Below are positions 37,743 to 45,959 of a DNA stretch of 64,000 bases, one piece after another. A program made the position numbers and the translations under genes. Source of the stretch: Desulfomarina profundi (GTDB taxonomy: Bacteria > Desulfobacterota > Desulfobulbia > Desulfobulbales > Desulfocapsaceae). The number at the start of each line of letters is the position of its first letter. Position 1 is the stretch's first letter. The stretch is taken from the NCBI RefSeq assembly GCF_019703855.1, contig NZ_AP024086.1:1012501-1076500 (forward strand), given 5' to 3'. Under the pieces are notes generated by a model. The model was given only the letters and a program-made list of their open reading frames with translations, was not told the origin of the DNA and did no database searches.

Positions 37743-38015
37743 TTAATAACGTATGTCAAAAGAGCTGTACGATTTGTCTGTCTCAGAGTCATAAACGAGC
37801 ACTTCATCTACTTTTGAATGAGGAGATCCATCATGGAACCAGTCGAGCATTGACCTGACATATTCTTCCTCCCCGGAGAGAAGCGCTTCAACGGAACCAT
37901 CGGGAAGATTGCGGACCCAGCCGGTCAAGCCGAGACTGACGGCCTGTCTTTTCGTGTAGTCACGAAAGAACACACCCTGAACTTTTCCTTTTACTATGAC
38001 TTTTTTGCTAATCAT
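37743..38015 (-). CDS. acyP: acylphosphatase
   Basis: A 90-residue enzyme that hydrolyses acyl phosphates such as acetyl phosphate or 1,3-bisphosphoglycerate. The family signatures are clear: GKVQGVFFRDYTKRQAVSLGLTGWVRNLPDGSVEALLSG split over the two motifs, with the catalytic arginine in FFRDYT and the asparagine in GWVRNLPDGSVE. It is 12 bp upstream of the ABC ATPase gene on the same strand. Confidence 0.95.
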   Translation of the reverse strand: MISKKVIVKGKVQGVFFRDYTKRQAVSLGLTGWVRNLPDGSVEALLSGEEEYVRSMLDWFHDGSPHSKVDEVLVYDSETDKSYSSFDIRY

Positions 38016-38158
38016 GCGGAGTGTACCTGAAATCCAAATTCATGACGGTTTTGTGTTCTTATTGCAATAGATCGCAAAAGCGGTAAGAACTCTCAATCCG
38101 GCGAATTAAAATCATTTTTCTTCCAGCCAATTTCCAGGAATTCAGTTGTTCAAATAGA

Positions 38159-39316
38159 TCAAGGAGATCCGTTGCTATGGAGAATGGCAGAAATTTCATG
38201 GTTGGCTGCTTTGGCCATTTCATTGAACGATGTCGTCATTCCTATATCATAGCGGTTTTCTGAAAATTTTTCTATACGTACTACTTTTCCAATCAGAAGA
38301 ACAGATGAATTATGCCCTGTTTCCACCTTGACTTTGATCAGGGCGCCGATGGGCAGCGGATGTTTGTTTTCAAAAAGAATCCCGCCGACACAGATATCCT
38401 TGCTCTTACCGGAAAAGGGGATTGAGTCCTTGAAATCGAGTTCTTTTACAAGTATCGGTTGACTGATTTTTACCCGGAGGTAACGTCTTTTTTCTTTTTT
38501 GAAATGGGAAATCCTGTTTTTTCCAGCCCCTTTGGAAAGATAAAGAGCGCTGTCTGCCATGGACAGCAGTTGAGTTGGGTTGTCAGAATTGAGAGGGTAT
38601 GAAGCCAGACCGCCACTGATGGTTATTCTGAGGGTATCAGATTTATGGGAAAATAGATGCAACTCAATTTCCTTTCGTATTCTTTCTGCAAGGATAAACG
38701 CATTGATGCTGTCTGTGTGGGACATGAGCAGGATGAATTCCTCACCGCCGAACCTGGCTGCGATATCACTGTCCCTTTTTTCAAGATTAATGATACCGGC
38801 AGTCTGTTTCAGAACTTCATCCCCAGCCAGATGACCATAAGTATCATTTACCTCTTTAAAATTGTCGATATCAAGAAAAAGTACCGTGAGATCAGTGTTG
38901 TATCGTTTTGCCAGGGAAAGCTGCTGGGTAAATGTTTCGTCAAAATATGTTCTGTTGAAAAGGCCGGTAAGCTGGTCATAAATAGTGTCCCGAACTACGT
39001 TCTCATAGTATGTGGTTTCGATGAGTCGCGGGTGAGAGAGATGTTCAGTTGAGGTTTGCAGAAAATCGCTGAGGGCAGTTGTTATGTCGACATATCTTCC
39101 CAGGAGTTTCATGAGTTTCAGCCTGTGTTCAAGGGATTCCCGCCAGAATCGGCTGCCTTTTTTCTCGGGGATGTCTATGCCTGCCAGAATTTTGAAAACT
39201 GCAGTATACACTTCAGGTCCGGAAGCTTTGGAATAATCGTCGATTTTGGCAATAAATTCCTCATCACTGGAGGCTTCCACCTTATATTTATATACTGTGC
39301 TTTCTGTTTGATTCAT
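38159..39316 (-). CDS. diguanylate cyclase with C-terminal PilZ domain
   Basis: A 385-residue cytoplasmic protein. The N-terminal 120 residues are helical and not assigned. The GGDEF domain (residues about 125-285) has DQLTGLFNRTYF, the active-site signature FGGEEF and an upstream RxxD inhibitory site (RDSD), so it should make cyclic di-GMP and be feedback-inhibited. A PilZ domain follows (RRYLRV with the RxxxR pattern, then KDICVGGILFEN), which should bind cyclic di-GMP. The combination suggests a self-sensing effector, perhaps for surface or motility control. The gap 38016-38158 upstream-side and the region after 39316 show no partner gene. Confidence 0.9.
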   Translation of the reverse strand: MNQTESTVYKYKVEASSDEEFIAKIDDYSKASGPEVYTAVFKILAGIDIPEKKGSRFWRESLEHRLKLMKLLGRYVDITTALSDFLQTSTEHLSHPRLIETTYYENVVRDTIYDQLTGLFNRTYFDETFTQQLSLAKRYNTDLTVLFLDIDNFKEVNDTYGHLAGDEVLKQTAGIINLEKRDSDIAARFGGEEFILLMSHTDSINAFILAERIRKEIELHLFSHKSDTLRITISGGLASYPLNSDNPTQLLSMADSALYLSKGAGKNRISHFKKEKRRYLRVKISQPILVKELDFKDSIPFSGKSKDICVGGILFENKHPLPIGALIKVKVETGHNSSVLLIGKVVRIEKFSENRYDIGMTTSFNEMAKAANHEISAILHSNGSP

Positions 39317-39404
39317 GCAGTTTTATCAGGCTCCTCATAGTTTACAGTCTGTCGTCCAGTAATCTTCGAATTAATAACATGAAAATGGAGCTGACTGCAA
39401 CAGG

Positions 39405-39750
39405 AACTTTTTCAACGCCAAGGGAATCGACAATTTAAACGACCATGGTTTCAGCACGGATTATCCGGCTCTCAACTTTGAACCGGGAATCCCTGAAATG
39501 GGCTAACCCGCATTTTTCATCAGTTCAGGCGGCGTCAGCTACAAAATTTTCAAGAGTAAATAATAGTGGCCTATATTTACTGTTGAAATATTGCAGAAGA
39601 TGGCGTCGCCTGGGCTGACCTTGGGTGAACATTGTGTCAATTTTGTTCGACTACTGATAGTTGGCTAATTATTTGTATTCTACAGCTCATCTCAAAATTG
39701 ACACAATGTTCATGAGAAATGCGGGCTAAAAGCTTGGTAGTTACCCACAT
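39405..39750 (-). pseudogene. decayed moaD copy, interrupted by a MITE
   Basis: Plus-strand bases 39418-39506 and 39726-39750 align with the intact moaD gene (39866-40090): GCCAAGGGAATCGACAATTT and TTTGAACCGGGAATCCCTGA are shared nearly unchanged. The former start codon is at 39748-39750. In-frame stops and small deletions disable it, and the 219-bp MITE sits inside. It follows a truncated aor copy, showing that a tandem aor-moaD unit once existed here. Confidence 0.8.
39507..39725. mobile_element. 219-bp MITE with terminal inverted repeats and CTAA target duplication
   Basis: The ends CCCGCATTTTTCAT (39507-39520) and ATGAGAAATGCGGG (39712-39725) are inverted copies with one mismatch. CTAA flanks both sides (39503-39506; 39726-39729). 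Removing the element and one CTAA restores continuity with moaD. Inside, TGAACATTGTGTCAATTTTG (39626-39645) and its exact inverse (39693-39712) form a 20-bp inverted repeat. No reading frame of note is present, so it must be moved by a transposase made elsewhere. Confidence 0.8.
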
Positions 39751-39861
39751 CTGGAAATCCTGGGACGCAGACACTTTCTTATATTTGATATCAAAGGAGT
39801 GTTGTGGGGTGTCAGCAGTTCAGTGGAGAAGAATTCGGGTAATCTGTCGTCAGCTGCAGCG
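39751..39861 (-). pseudogene. 3' fragment of a second aor copy
   Basis: The segment aligns with the last 37 codons or so of the intact aor gene (40091-40203): GTGTTGTGGGG, AGAAGAATTCGGG and TCTGTCGTC are shared in order, with scattered substitutions. It directly follows the end of the intact moaD and precedes the decayed moaD, so most of the second aor was deleted. Confidence 0.75.
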
Positions 39862-39865
39862 TGTG

Positions 39866-40090
39866 TTATCCTCCACCGATCATGGGAAAGATGGCCAGCA
39901 TGCAGTTCTCCTCTAATACTGAATCGAAAGCTGCATGCCTGGAATTGATCATGAGTACGCCCACCTCTTCCCGGTCAATGCCAAGGGAATCGACAATTTC
40001 ACCTACCGTGGTTCCATCCGGGATTTCCCGGTTCTCAGCTTTGAACCGGGAATCCCTGAAATAGGCGAAAAGTTTGATGGTCACCCGCAT
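39866..40090 (-). CDS. MoaD/ThiS-family sulfur carrier
   Basis: A 74-residue ubiquitin-like protein. MoaD proteins carry a thiocarboxylate at a C-terminal Gly-Gly and give sulfur to molybdopterin. This one begins MRVTIKLFAYFRDSRF and ends MLAIFPMIGGG, both typical. The ATG follows the aor stop directly (TAA then ATG), so it is translationally coupled to aor. A dedicated MoaD for the tungsten cofactor of AOR is the likely role. Confidence 0.92.
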   Translation of the reverse strand: MRVTIKLFAYFRDSRFKAENREIPDGTTVGEIVDSLGIDREEVGVLMINSRHAAFDSVLEENCMLAIFPMIGGG

Positions 40091-41818
40091 TTAGAAATCC
40101 CAGAATGTTGCGATTTCCTCATCACTGAAATCAAAAACAGTGTTGTGGGGCGGCAGCGGTTCGGTGTAGAAGAATTCGGGCAGTCTGTCGTCCGCTGCAG
40201 TGAAACCGGCAGCACTGTTAAACGCGCGTTCCGTTTTGAGAATACTCTGTCCCAGGCTCACAACATCATCCCCGGTAAGGTTGAGATCAAAGCGTGCATT
40301 GAGCATGTCCACCAGAGCCGGGAGGCATGTTTCGTTATCAAGGGCTGCAAAGGCGATAAAAAGACACATGCCAGTGGAATCGATGGCTGCGGTGGCCACC
40401 TGCAGATTCCTCGACAGCTCAACCTGGCCTTCCTTTGTCAGGGGATCAACATTGCCACCGACGTTGAGGATATTGGTGGCAATGGTATATCCCATGGTAT
40501 GGTCGGCACCCTGGGTGGAGGTGGCATAGGTTATGCCGATACCCTTGATGGCCCGTGGGTCATAGGCGGGTATGGCCTGGTTCTTCACAACCGGTACCCT
40601 GGTGAGCCCAAAAGCCCTGCCCACGGCTCCAGCACCGTTGCCAATAATGCGACCGAGAGCACTCCCCGAGGCGACTTCTTCTTTCAAAATTCTGCAGACA
40701 CCAGCACCATCGCCAAATTCGAGTACACCGCCCTCCATGGCTACCCCCATGGCTACAGAAGTTTCAATGGTGTCGATGCCGATGTCATCCATGATCCTGT
40801 CGGCTTCGGCAATATGATCAAGGTTATCAACACAACAGTCGGCTCCCATGGCCCAGATAGATTCATATTCAAACCCGGAGGTGAGTTTTTCCTTTTTGGC
40901 ATCGTGATAGACCTGAGAACACTGAATGACACATCCAGCGTGGCAGTTGTGCTTGACCTTGCCGCCCCGTTCGAGGATGGTGTCATGCATGGTTTCACCG
41001 GAAATAGCCTCATGGCCGTCAAACTGGCCGCTGGTGAAGTTACGGGTGGGCAGTCCTCCGGCTTCGTTGATGATGTTGACCAGGACATTGGTGCCATACT
41101 GACCGAGTCCCTGGCTGATCGGGTGGTCCACAAGCGCCTTGGCAAAGACCCGGTTGGCCTGTTTGAATTTGTCCGGATCGGCGATGGCCACTTTCCCGTC
41201 TTTTGGATCAATGGTGATAAATTTAATTTTCTTGGAGCCCATGACGGCACCAAGACCACCACGACCACTGGATCTGAGACCTCCATCCGGATCCTTGATG
41301 GAAATATTGGCGGCAGCGAGCCGCATTTCTCCGGCCTGGCCGATGGTGAGAACGGCCTGTTTACCTTCAAGCCGGCTATCGAGGACGGAGAGCACTTCAA
41401 AATTGCCTTTTCCGATCAGTTCTGTCTCTTCATTGATGGTGATGCCCTCGGGGGTCAGCGCCAGGCTGTACCATTTGTCCTCCCCCGGCACCCCTTCAAT
41501 GATAATGGCCTTGCATCCTGCTCTGGCGAGGAGCTGGGCAGCTGTTCCGCCTGCGTTTGACTCCTTTATTGTACCTGTGAGAGGGCTTTTGGCGCCGATT
41601 GAGATTCGTCCGGAGTTTGCTGCTACAGTGCCGGAGAGCAGGCCCGGTGCGATGACCAGTTTATTGGCAGAACCAAGAGGGTGACATGTGGGGTTCACTT
41701 CCGCGGCAACAATGGTTGATGTCAGGCCGCGACCACCGTGTCCGGCCCACTCCGCCGGAACTTCTTCAACGGATGTGGTAAGTGTACTCATATTGACTCG
41801 AAAAATTTTATCAGTCAT
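40091..41818 (-). CDS. aor: tungsten-type aldehyde ferredoxin oxidoreductase
   Basis: A 575-residue AOR-family enzyme that oxidises aldehydes to acids (or the reverse) with ferredoxin, using a tungsten or molybdenum bis-pterin centre and a [4Fe-4S] cluster. The N-terminal domain has GHGGRGLTSTIVAAEVNP and GTIKESNAGGTAAQLLARAG; the cluster cysteines are in HNCHAGCVIQCS near residue 285 and in GMCLFI near 505; DCCVDNLDHIAEADRIMDDIGIDTIE is the family pterin-binding region. Upstream genes are two MoeA proteins, downstream is moaD, so the operon carries its own metal-insertion and sulfur-carrier functions. Confidence 0.93.
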   Translation of the reverse strand: MTDKIFRVNMSTLTTSVEEVPAEWAGHGGRGLTSTIVAAEVNPTCHPLGSANKLVIAPGLLSGTVAANSGRISIGAKSPLTGTIKESNAGGTAAQLLARAGCKAIIIEGVPGEDKWYSLALTPEGITINEETELIGKGNFEVLSVLDSRLEGKQAVLTIGQAGEMRLAAANISIKDPDGGLRSSGRGGLGAVMGSKKIKFITIDPKDGKVAIADPDKFKQANRVFAKALVDHPISQGLGQYGTNVLVNIINEAGGLPTRNFTSGQFDGHEAISGETMHDTILERGGKVKHNCHAGCVIQCSQVYHDAKKEKLTSGFEYESIWAMGADCCVDNLDHIAEADRIMDDIGIDTIETSVAMGVAMEGGVLEFGDGAGVCRILKEEVASGSALGRIIGNGAGAVGRAFGLTRVPVVKNQAIPAYDPRAIKGIGITYATSTQGADHTMGYTIATNILNVGGNVDPLTKEGQVELSRNLQVATAAIDSTGMCLFIAFAALDNETCLPALVDMLNARFDLNLTGDDVVSLGQSILKTERAFNSAAGFTAADDRLPEFFYTEPLPPHNTVFDFSDEEIATFWDF

Positions 41819-41894
41819 ATTTTTCTCCTTTTAAGGTTGATTCAGGTGAATGGAAAATGAACAATAAAGGAACCCTGAAGCTAGAATGTTTTTA

Positions 41895-43823
41895 TCATTG
41901 TTCATATAGAACCTTGCCGCAATCCCGCAGGTTGTAACCTCCCAGGGAAAGAATTGTTTCATGAAAAGTGCTATCCGTACGAATCAGATCAAGAACGGTT
42001 TTTACTTTGCTCTCTTCTAAAAAGGTTTTTGGTATAATGAGATCGTATCTTTCTTCAGCTATTGGTACAAAATCAAGGCCAAGGGCATTGGCGGCGGCCC
42101 GGATGCCAAGGCCCGCGTCAACGCTGTTGCTGGCAACCGCAGCAGCTACTGACATATGGGTGTATTCCTCATGCCCGTATCCCTGGAGATCAGCAGGATC
42201 AATGCCTTCTTCGGCCAGAATCTTGTCGGTCAGCAGCCGGGTGCCGGCACCATTCTGGCGATTGATGAAAATATGACCTTTATCCGCCAGATCTTTGAAA
42301 CTCTGAATGTTTTCAGGATTTCCGGGGGCGACAATCAGGCCCTGTTCCCTGTAACAGAGGTTTATAAGTTGCAGGGGAATGTCTTTCAGGAAGCGCTGGA
42401 TAAAGGAAATATTATATTCTCCTGTTTTTTCATCGAGGAGATGAGTCCCGGCAATATGGGCCTCTCCCCTTCTGATGGCCATAAGTCCACCCATGGAGCC
42501 CACATGGGCGGATGAGATACGGACAATGGGACGTTGCCGATGCAGCTGATTGGCCAGCAGATCGAGAATATTATCGTGACTGCCTATGAAAACAAGAGTT
42601 GCGTCAATATCGTTGCGGGAGCGGAGAAGCTCGATTTTCACTTTTTCCCCCGCGCCTACACCTTCGCTGCCTGTGGGAATGGTAAGCAGTCCATCGCCTC
42701 TCACCAGGGACATGACAACGCCCGCTCCTTTGCCGGATGGTGTGGCCATGAGGGTTTCGCCCACCTTGCCCAGGGTTATCTGGACGAACTGATCGACGCC
42801 CATGGCGGAGTGAAGAGGGCGCGACATGACCGCTTCAATTATCTGGGGTTCGGGTCGTGGCAATGCCAGAAAGTCATAAATCATATCGCGCACAAAAAGG
42901 CGCATGGTGAGCAGGGCGGAGACGGGATACCCCGGCAGACCGATTACAGGTGTATCCCCAACCATTGAAAGAATAACCGGTTTTCCAGGTTTGATGGCCA
43001 CCCCATGGATAATTACTTTTCCAACTTCGGCCAGGACTCTTGCACTGTAATCCCGGGTTCCGGCGGAGGCACCCGCGTTAAGGATAACGATATCATTTGT
43101 CCGGGCAGCAGCTTTAATTGTCTCCCTGAGTTGCTTCGGGTCGTCCAGGACCGGCAGGCCTCTTGTTGCCACGCAACCCCATTCATTGAGATAACCGGCT
43201 AGAATCCGGGAATTGAACTCTATAATGTTTCCGGCCTTTGGGGCCTGGTCCGGCTGGATGAGTTCCGATCCTGTGGGAATTACGTGGGCCCTCGGGGGGC
43301 AACGGACTTCTATTTCCGTGACACCCGTGGCCAGCATAGCACCTTGGTCGATGGGTCGAATCCTGTGTCCTTCCGGCAGGATCAGTTCCGTTGCCACCAG
43401 ATCTTCACCGATGGTTCTGACGTGCTGCCAGGGGGTGGCCGGCATGTGCAGTTCAACAGTGTCTTTATCGATCTGATGAACATCTTCAATCATAACAACA
43501 GCGTTAAACCCTTCTGGAATGGCGTTTCCTGTGTTGACGGGAACAAACTGTTCTCTGGTCAACCGGACAGGAGCTGCTTCCGTGGCGCTGCTCAGGTCGG
43601 AAAAATGGACAGCAATCCCGTCCATAGCGGCAGCATTGTAGGAGGGGGATGACCTGTGGGCAAAAACCGGATGAGCGGTAATACGCCCCAGGGAATCATC
43701 GACTTTGACGTTTTCCACCGGAGATTTACTGTAGAACCCGCATTCATCGAGTGCTTTTTTCCAAATGGTCATGGCTTCGGCCAGGACCGTATTACGCACA
43801 TATATATTGTGTTGTCTGCTCAT
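41895..43823 (-). CDS. MoeA fused to a periplasmic-binding-protein-like domain
   Basis: A 642-residue protein. Residues 1-410 are a MoeA-type molybdopterin molybdenumtransferase (SSPSYNAAAMDGIAV, GNIIEFNSRILAGYLNEWG, VILNAGASAGTRDYS, IGLPGYPVSALLTM). Residues about 430-640 are a PBP-like domain (VRISSAHVGSMGGLMAIRRGEAHIAG, FINRQNGAGTRLLTDKIL, AAAVASNSVDAGLGIRAAANALGLDF), similar to molybdate-sensing parts of ModE/LysR-type proteins. Such fusions are known in anaerobes and archaea. It overlaps the other moeA by 4 bp. It may place molybdenum or tungsten selectively into the AOR cofactor; this is inference. Confidence 0.9.
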   Translation of the reverse strand: MSRQHNIYVRNTVLAEAMTIWKKALDECGFYSKSPVENVKVDDSLGRITAHPVFAHRSSPSYNAAAMDGIAVHFSDLSSATEAAPVRLTREQFVPVNTGNAIPEGFNAVVMIEDVHQIDKDTVELHMPATPWQHVRTIGEDLVATELILPEGHRIRPIDQGAMLATGVTEIEVRCPPRAHVIPTGSELIQPDQAPKAGNIIEFNSRILAGYLNEWGCVATRGLPVLDDPKQLRETIKAAARTNDIVILNAGASAGTRDYSARVLAEVGKVIIHGVAIKPGKPVILSMVGDTPVIGLPGYPVSALLTMRLFVRDMIYDFLALPRPEPQIIEAVMSRPLHSAMGVDQFVQITLGKVGETLMATPSGKGAGVVMSLVRGDGLLTIPTGSEGVGAGEKVKIELLRSRNDIDATLVFIGSHDNILDLLANQLHRQRPIVRISSAHVGSMGGLMAIRRGEAHIAGTHLLDEKTGEYNISFIQRFLKDIPLQLINLCYREQGLIVAPGNPENIQSFKDLADKGHIFINRQNGAGTRLLTDKILAEEGIDPADLQGYGHEEYTHMSVAAAVASNSVDAGLGIRAAANALGLDFVPIAEERYDLIIPKTFLEESKVKTVLDLIRTDSTFHETILSLGGYNLRDCGKVLYEQ

Positions 43824-45084
43824 TGGTAGAGATATACAAGAACTTGGTCATCTCTGGAAACGCCTTGGTTTTCCTCATCAATCACAAAAAATCCGTCAGC
43901 CCTTGAGAGGGTGGAGATGGAACCGGATTTGCCAAGGATGGGGTAGGCCGTCCATGTGTCGTTCTCGAGTTTGAGTTTTACCCGCACCAGATCACGTCTA
44001 CCGGCAGCGGAGTTGATATTACGGCTTAAAACACAGCTGAGGCCGGGCTCGGGGAGGATTTCATTTTTTCCTTGGAGGGCACGGATTGCCGGGCCGACAA
44101 AGAGATCAAAACAGACCAGTGCAGAAACAGGGTGACCCGGAAGGCCAAAAACAGGAGTGGCTCCGCTCATCCCGATTAAGATGGGTTTGCCCGGTTTGAG
44201 AGCGACACCATGAACAAGGATTCCGGGAGGACCAAGGGTCTCGACCGCCTGTTCACCCAGATCCCGAACACCAACAGAGCTGCCCCCGGAAAAGAGTACG
44301 ATATCATTTTCCTGCACTGCTTTCTCAAGAGCGGGAAAAAATATATCCCTGTGGTCTGAAACGATCCCGTAGTCGGTTACTTCTCCACCGAGCCGCCTGA
44401 CCATGCCGGTCAGGGTCAGGGAATTTATGTTTCTTATCTGGCCTGTCCGGGGTTTTTCCTGGAAAGGAATTATTTCATCTCCTGTGGAGACAATACCGAC
44501 CCTGATTTTTTTATACACATTTACTTCGGCAATTCCAAGTCCTGCCAGCAATCCGAGGTCCTGGGGGCGGAGGAGATGCCCTTCACTCAGGGCCGTAGTA
44601 TCCCTTTTTATATCCTCGCCTTTTCTGATAAGGTTTGTCCCGGCACCCACACCCTTGATAATCTCAATCATGGTGTCATCCACGGGGACGGTATGTTCAA
44701 GCATAACGACACTGTCGGCCCCGGTGGCAGCAGCCCGCCCGTGGGAATTTTGAAACAACATCCTTTTTTGACCTTACCCACCGGCATTTCTCCCATGATC
44801 ACCTCTCCCGTAATATTCAGGTAACAGGGCATGGAATGACTGGCACCGAATGTGTCCGCCGCTCTCACCGCATAGCCATCCATGGTTGAACGGTCCTTTT
44901 CGGGGAGATCCTCCGGAGAAATAACAGGATAAGACAGGATTCGATCAAGAGCCTGATGCAGGGGGATCCGTTCTTCCTGCCTGGTCAGACTCTCAAGGTT
45001 TTTCCTGAGAATCAAAAGGGCGTTATCAACCGTAATCAAACCGGTTCTGCCAAGCATGTCCCTGGGATTATCTGAGTGAGTCAT
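43820..45084 (-). CDS. moeA: molybdopterin molybdenumtransferase MoeA (one-base frameshift)
   Basis: MoeA inserts molybdate (or tungstate) into adenylylated molybdopterin. With one base restored at the C run 44719-44722 (plus strand) the gene codes for 421 residues. The first part has DLPEKDRSTMDGYAVRAADT and CCFKIPTGGLLPPG, which then joins ADSVVMLEHTVPVDD. Later motifs are NSLTLTGMVRRLGGEV, VLFSGGSSVGVRDLGEQ and VFGLPGHPVSALVCFDL. It starts inside the end of the upstream hypothetical gene (17-bp overlap) and overlaps the MoeA-PBP gene by 4 bp, so all four are one operon with aor and moaD. Confidence 0.9.
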
Positions 45085-45781
45085 GGGTGGTGGTAATTGT
45101 CAGTTTAATTCGGGGAAAATCAGCAAGAAGAAAAGGAAAATCCTCCTTGTTCACAGTTTTCCCGGAGAGTACACACTGTTTGATCTGTGAAAGCAGCGAA
45201 GGACGTTTTGCCAGATAATTCAATAAATGTCCAGTCTTTATGATGATTGAATTTTGCAGCAGTTCCGGTCCCCTGTCAAAAGCGATGGAGTTAAACAGTT
45301 TGAGCGTGACAGTAACTTTTTTTGTCTCTATATTCTGAGTGTTTTTTTTGTCTGGAGTGGTGCGCAGGGCGGCATGAAAACTGTTCCGTCTGAAAATTGC
45401 TCCTGCAAGTCCCGGCATGGCCGCAGAAAGAGCGAGGACTGGATTTTTTCCGGACAGAGGAGTGGTGAGGTCGTCCACTGCAGTACCGTCCAGGAAGATT
45501 GTCTGCACGATGTCCGCTATGTAATCTACTGTAAAACCGGGAAGTCCGTCGAGAAAACGAGCGACGGGTTCATAAGGTGGACATTTGATTTCTATACCGG
45601 ACTGCAATAAAGTAGTATAAAATGACATGTCCCGGGGATTGATTGTGAGGGAAAGTTCAGGTGTTTGTATGGCTTTTTCCATGGACGATGCTCGAATCAT
45701 TTCAGAATAGTACCTGAATCCTGAAACCGTTCCGGATTCAGGGGGAAGGTAAAAAACGATTAATACCTGATTAAGGCGCAC
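45068..45781 (-). CDS. unknown protein at the head of the AOR/MoeA operon
   Basis: A 237-residue protein I do not recognise. It has no signal peptide or membrane segment that I can see. The sequence CPPYEPVARFLDGLPGFTVDYIADIVQTIFLDG and a second half with FDRGPELLQNSIIIKTGHLLNYLAKRP are its most distinctive parts. The start is a GTG at 45781 with a weak site; ATG codons further in (MIRASSMEKA) are alternatives. It overlaps moeA by 17 bp, which suggests translational coupling and a role linked to AOR or its cofactor. Confidence 0.6.
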   Translation of the reverse strand: MRLNQVLIVFYLPPESGTVSGFRYYSEMIRASSMEKAIQTPELSLTINPRDMSFYTTLLQSGIEIKCPPYEPVARFLDGLPGFTVDYIADIVQTIFLDGTAVDDLTTPLSGKNPVLALSAAMPGLAGAIFRRNSFHAALRTTPDKKNTQNIETKKVTVTLKLFNSIAFDRGPELLQNSIIIKTGHLLNYLAKRPSLLSQIKQCVLSGKTVNKEDFPFLLADFPRIKLTITTTHDSLR

Positions 45782-45959
45782 TGTTCCATATTAAGGTACT
45801 CTGACGATTTTAGCAAAATTAATGTTGGATGCAGTTAAAAAAATCTGTTTACCCTCAACCTCATGCATATCTTCAGGTTCATAAGTGTCAGGCTGATTTT
45901 TTTTAGTTGCAGGATTCAGCTGATATTCATGGTGTTAAATTTTTAAAAATGGAAAGACA

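Noticed and set aside
39935-41560. Long open frame (541 codons) on the plus strand opposite aor
   Set aside because: It lies fully antisense to a clear AOR gene, has no family resemblance, and is explained by the codon pattern of aor.
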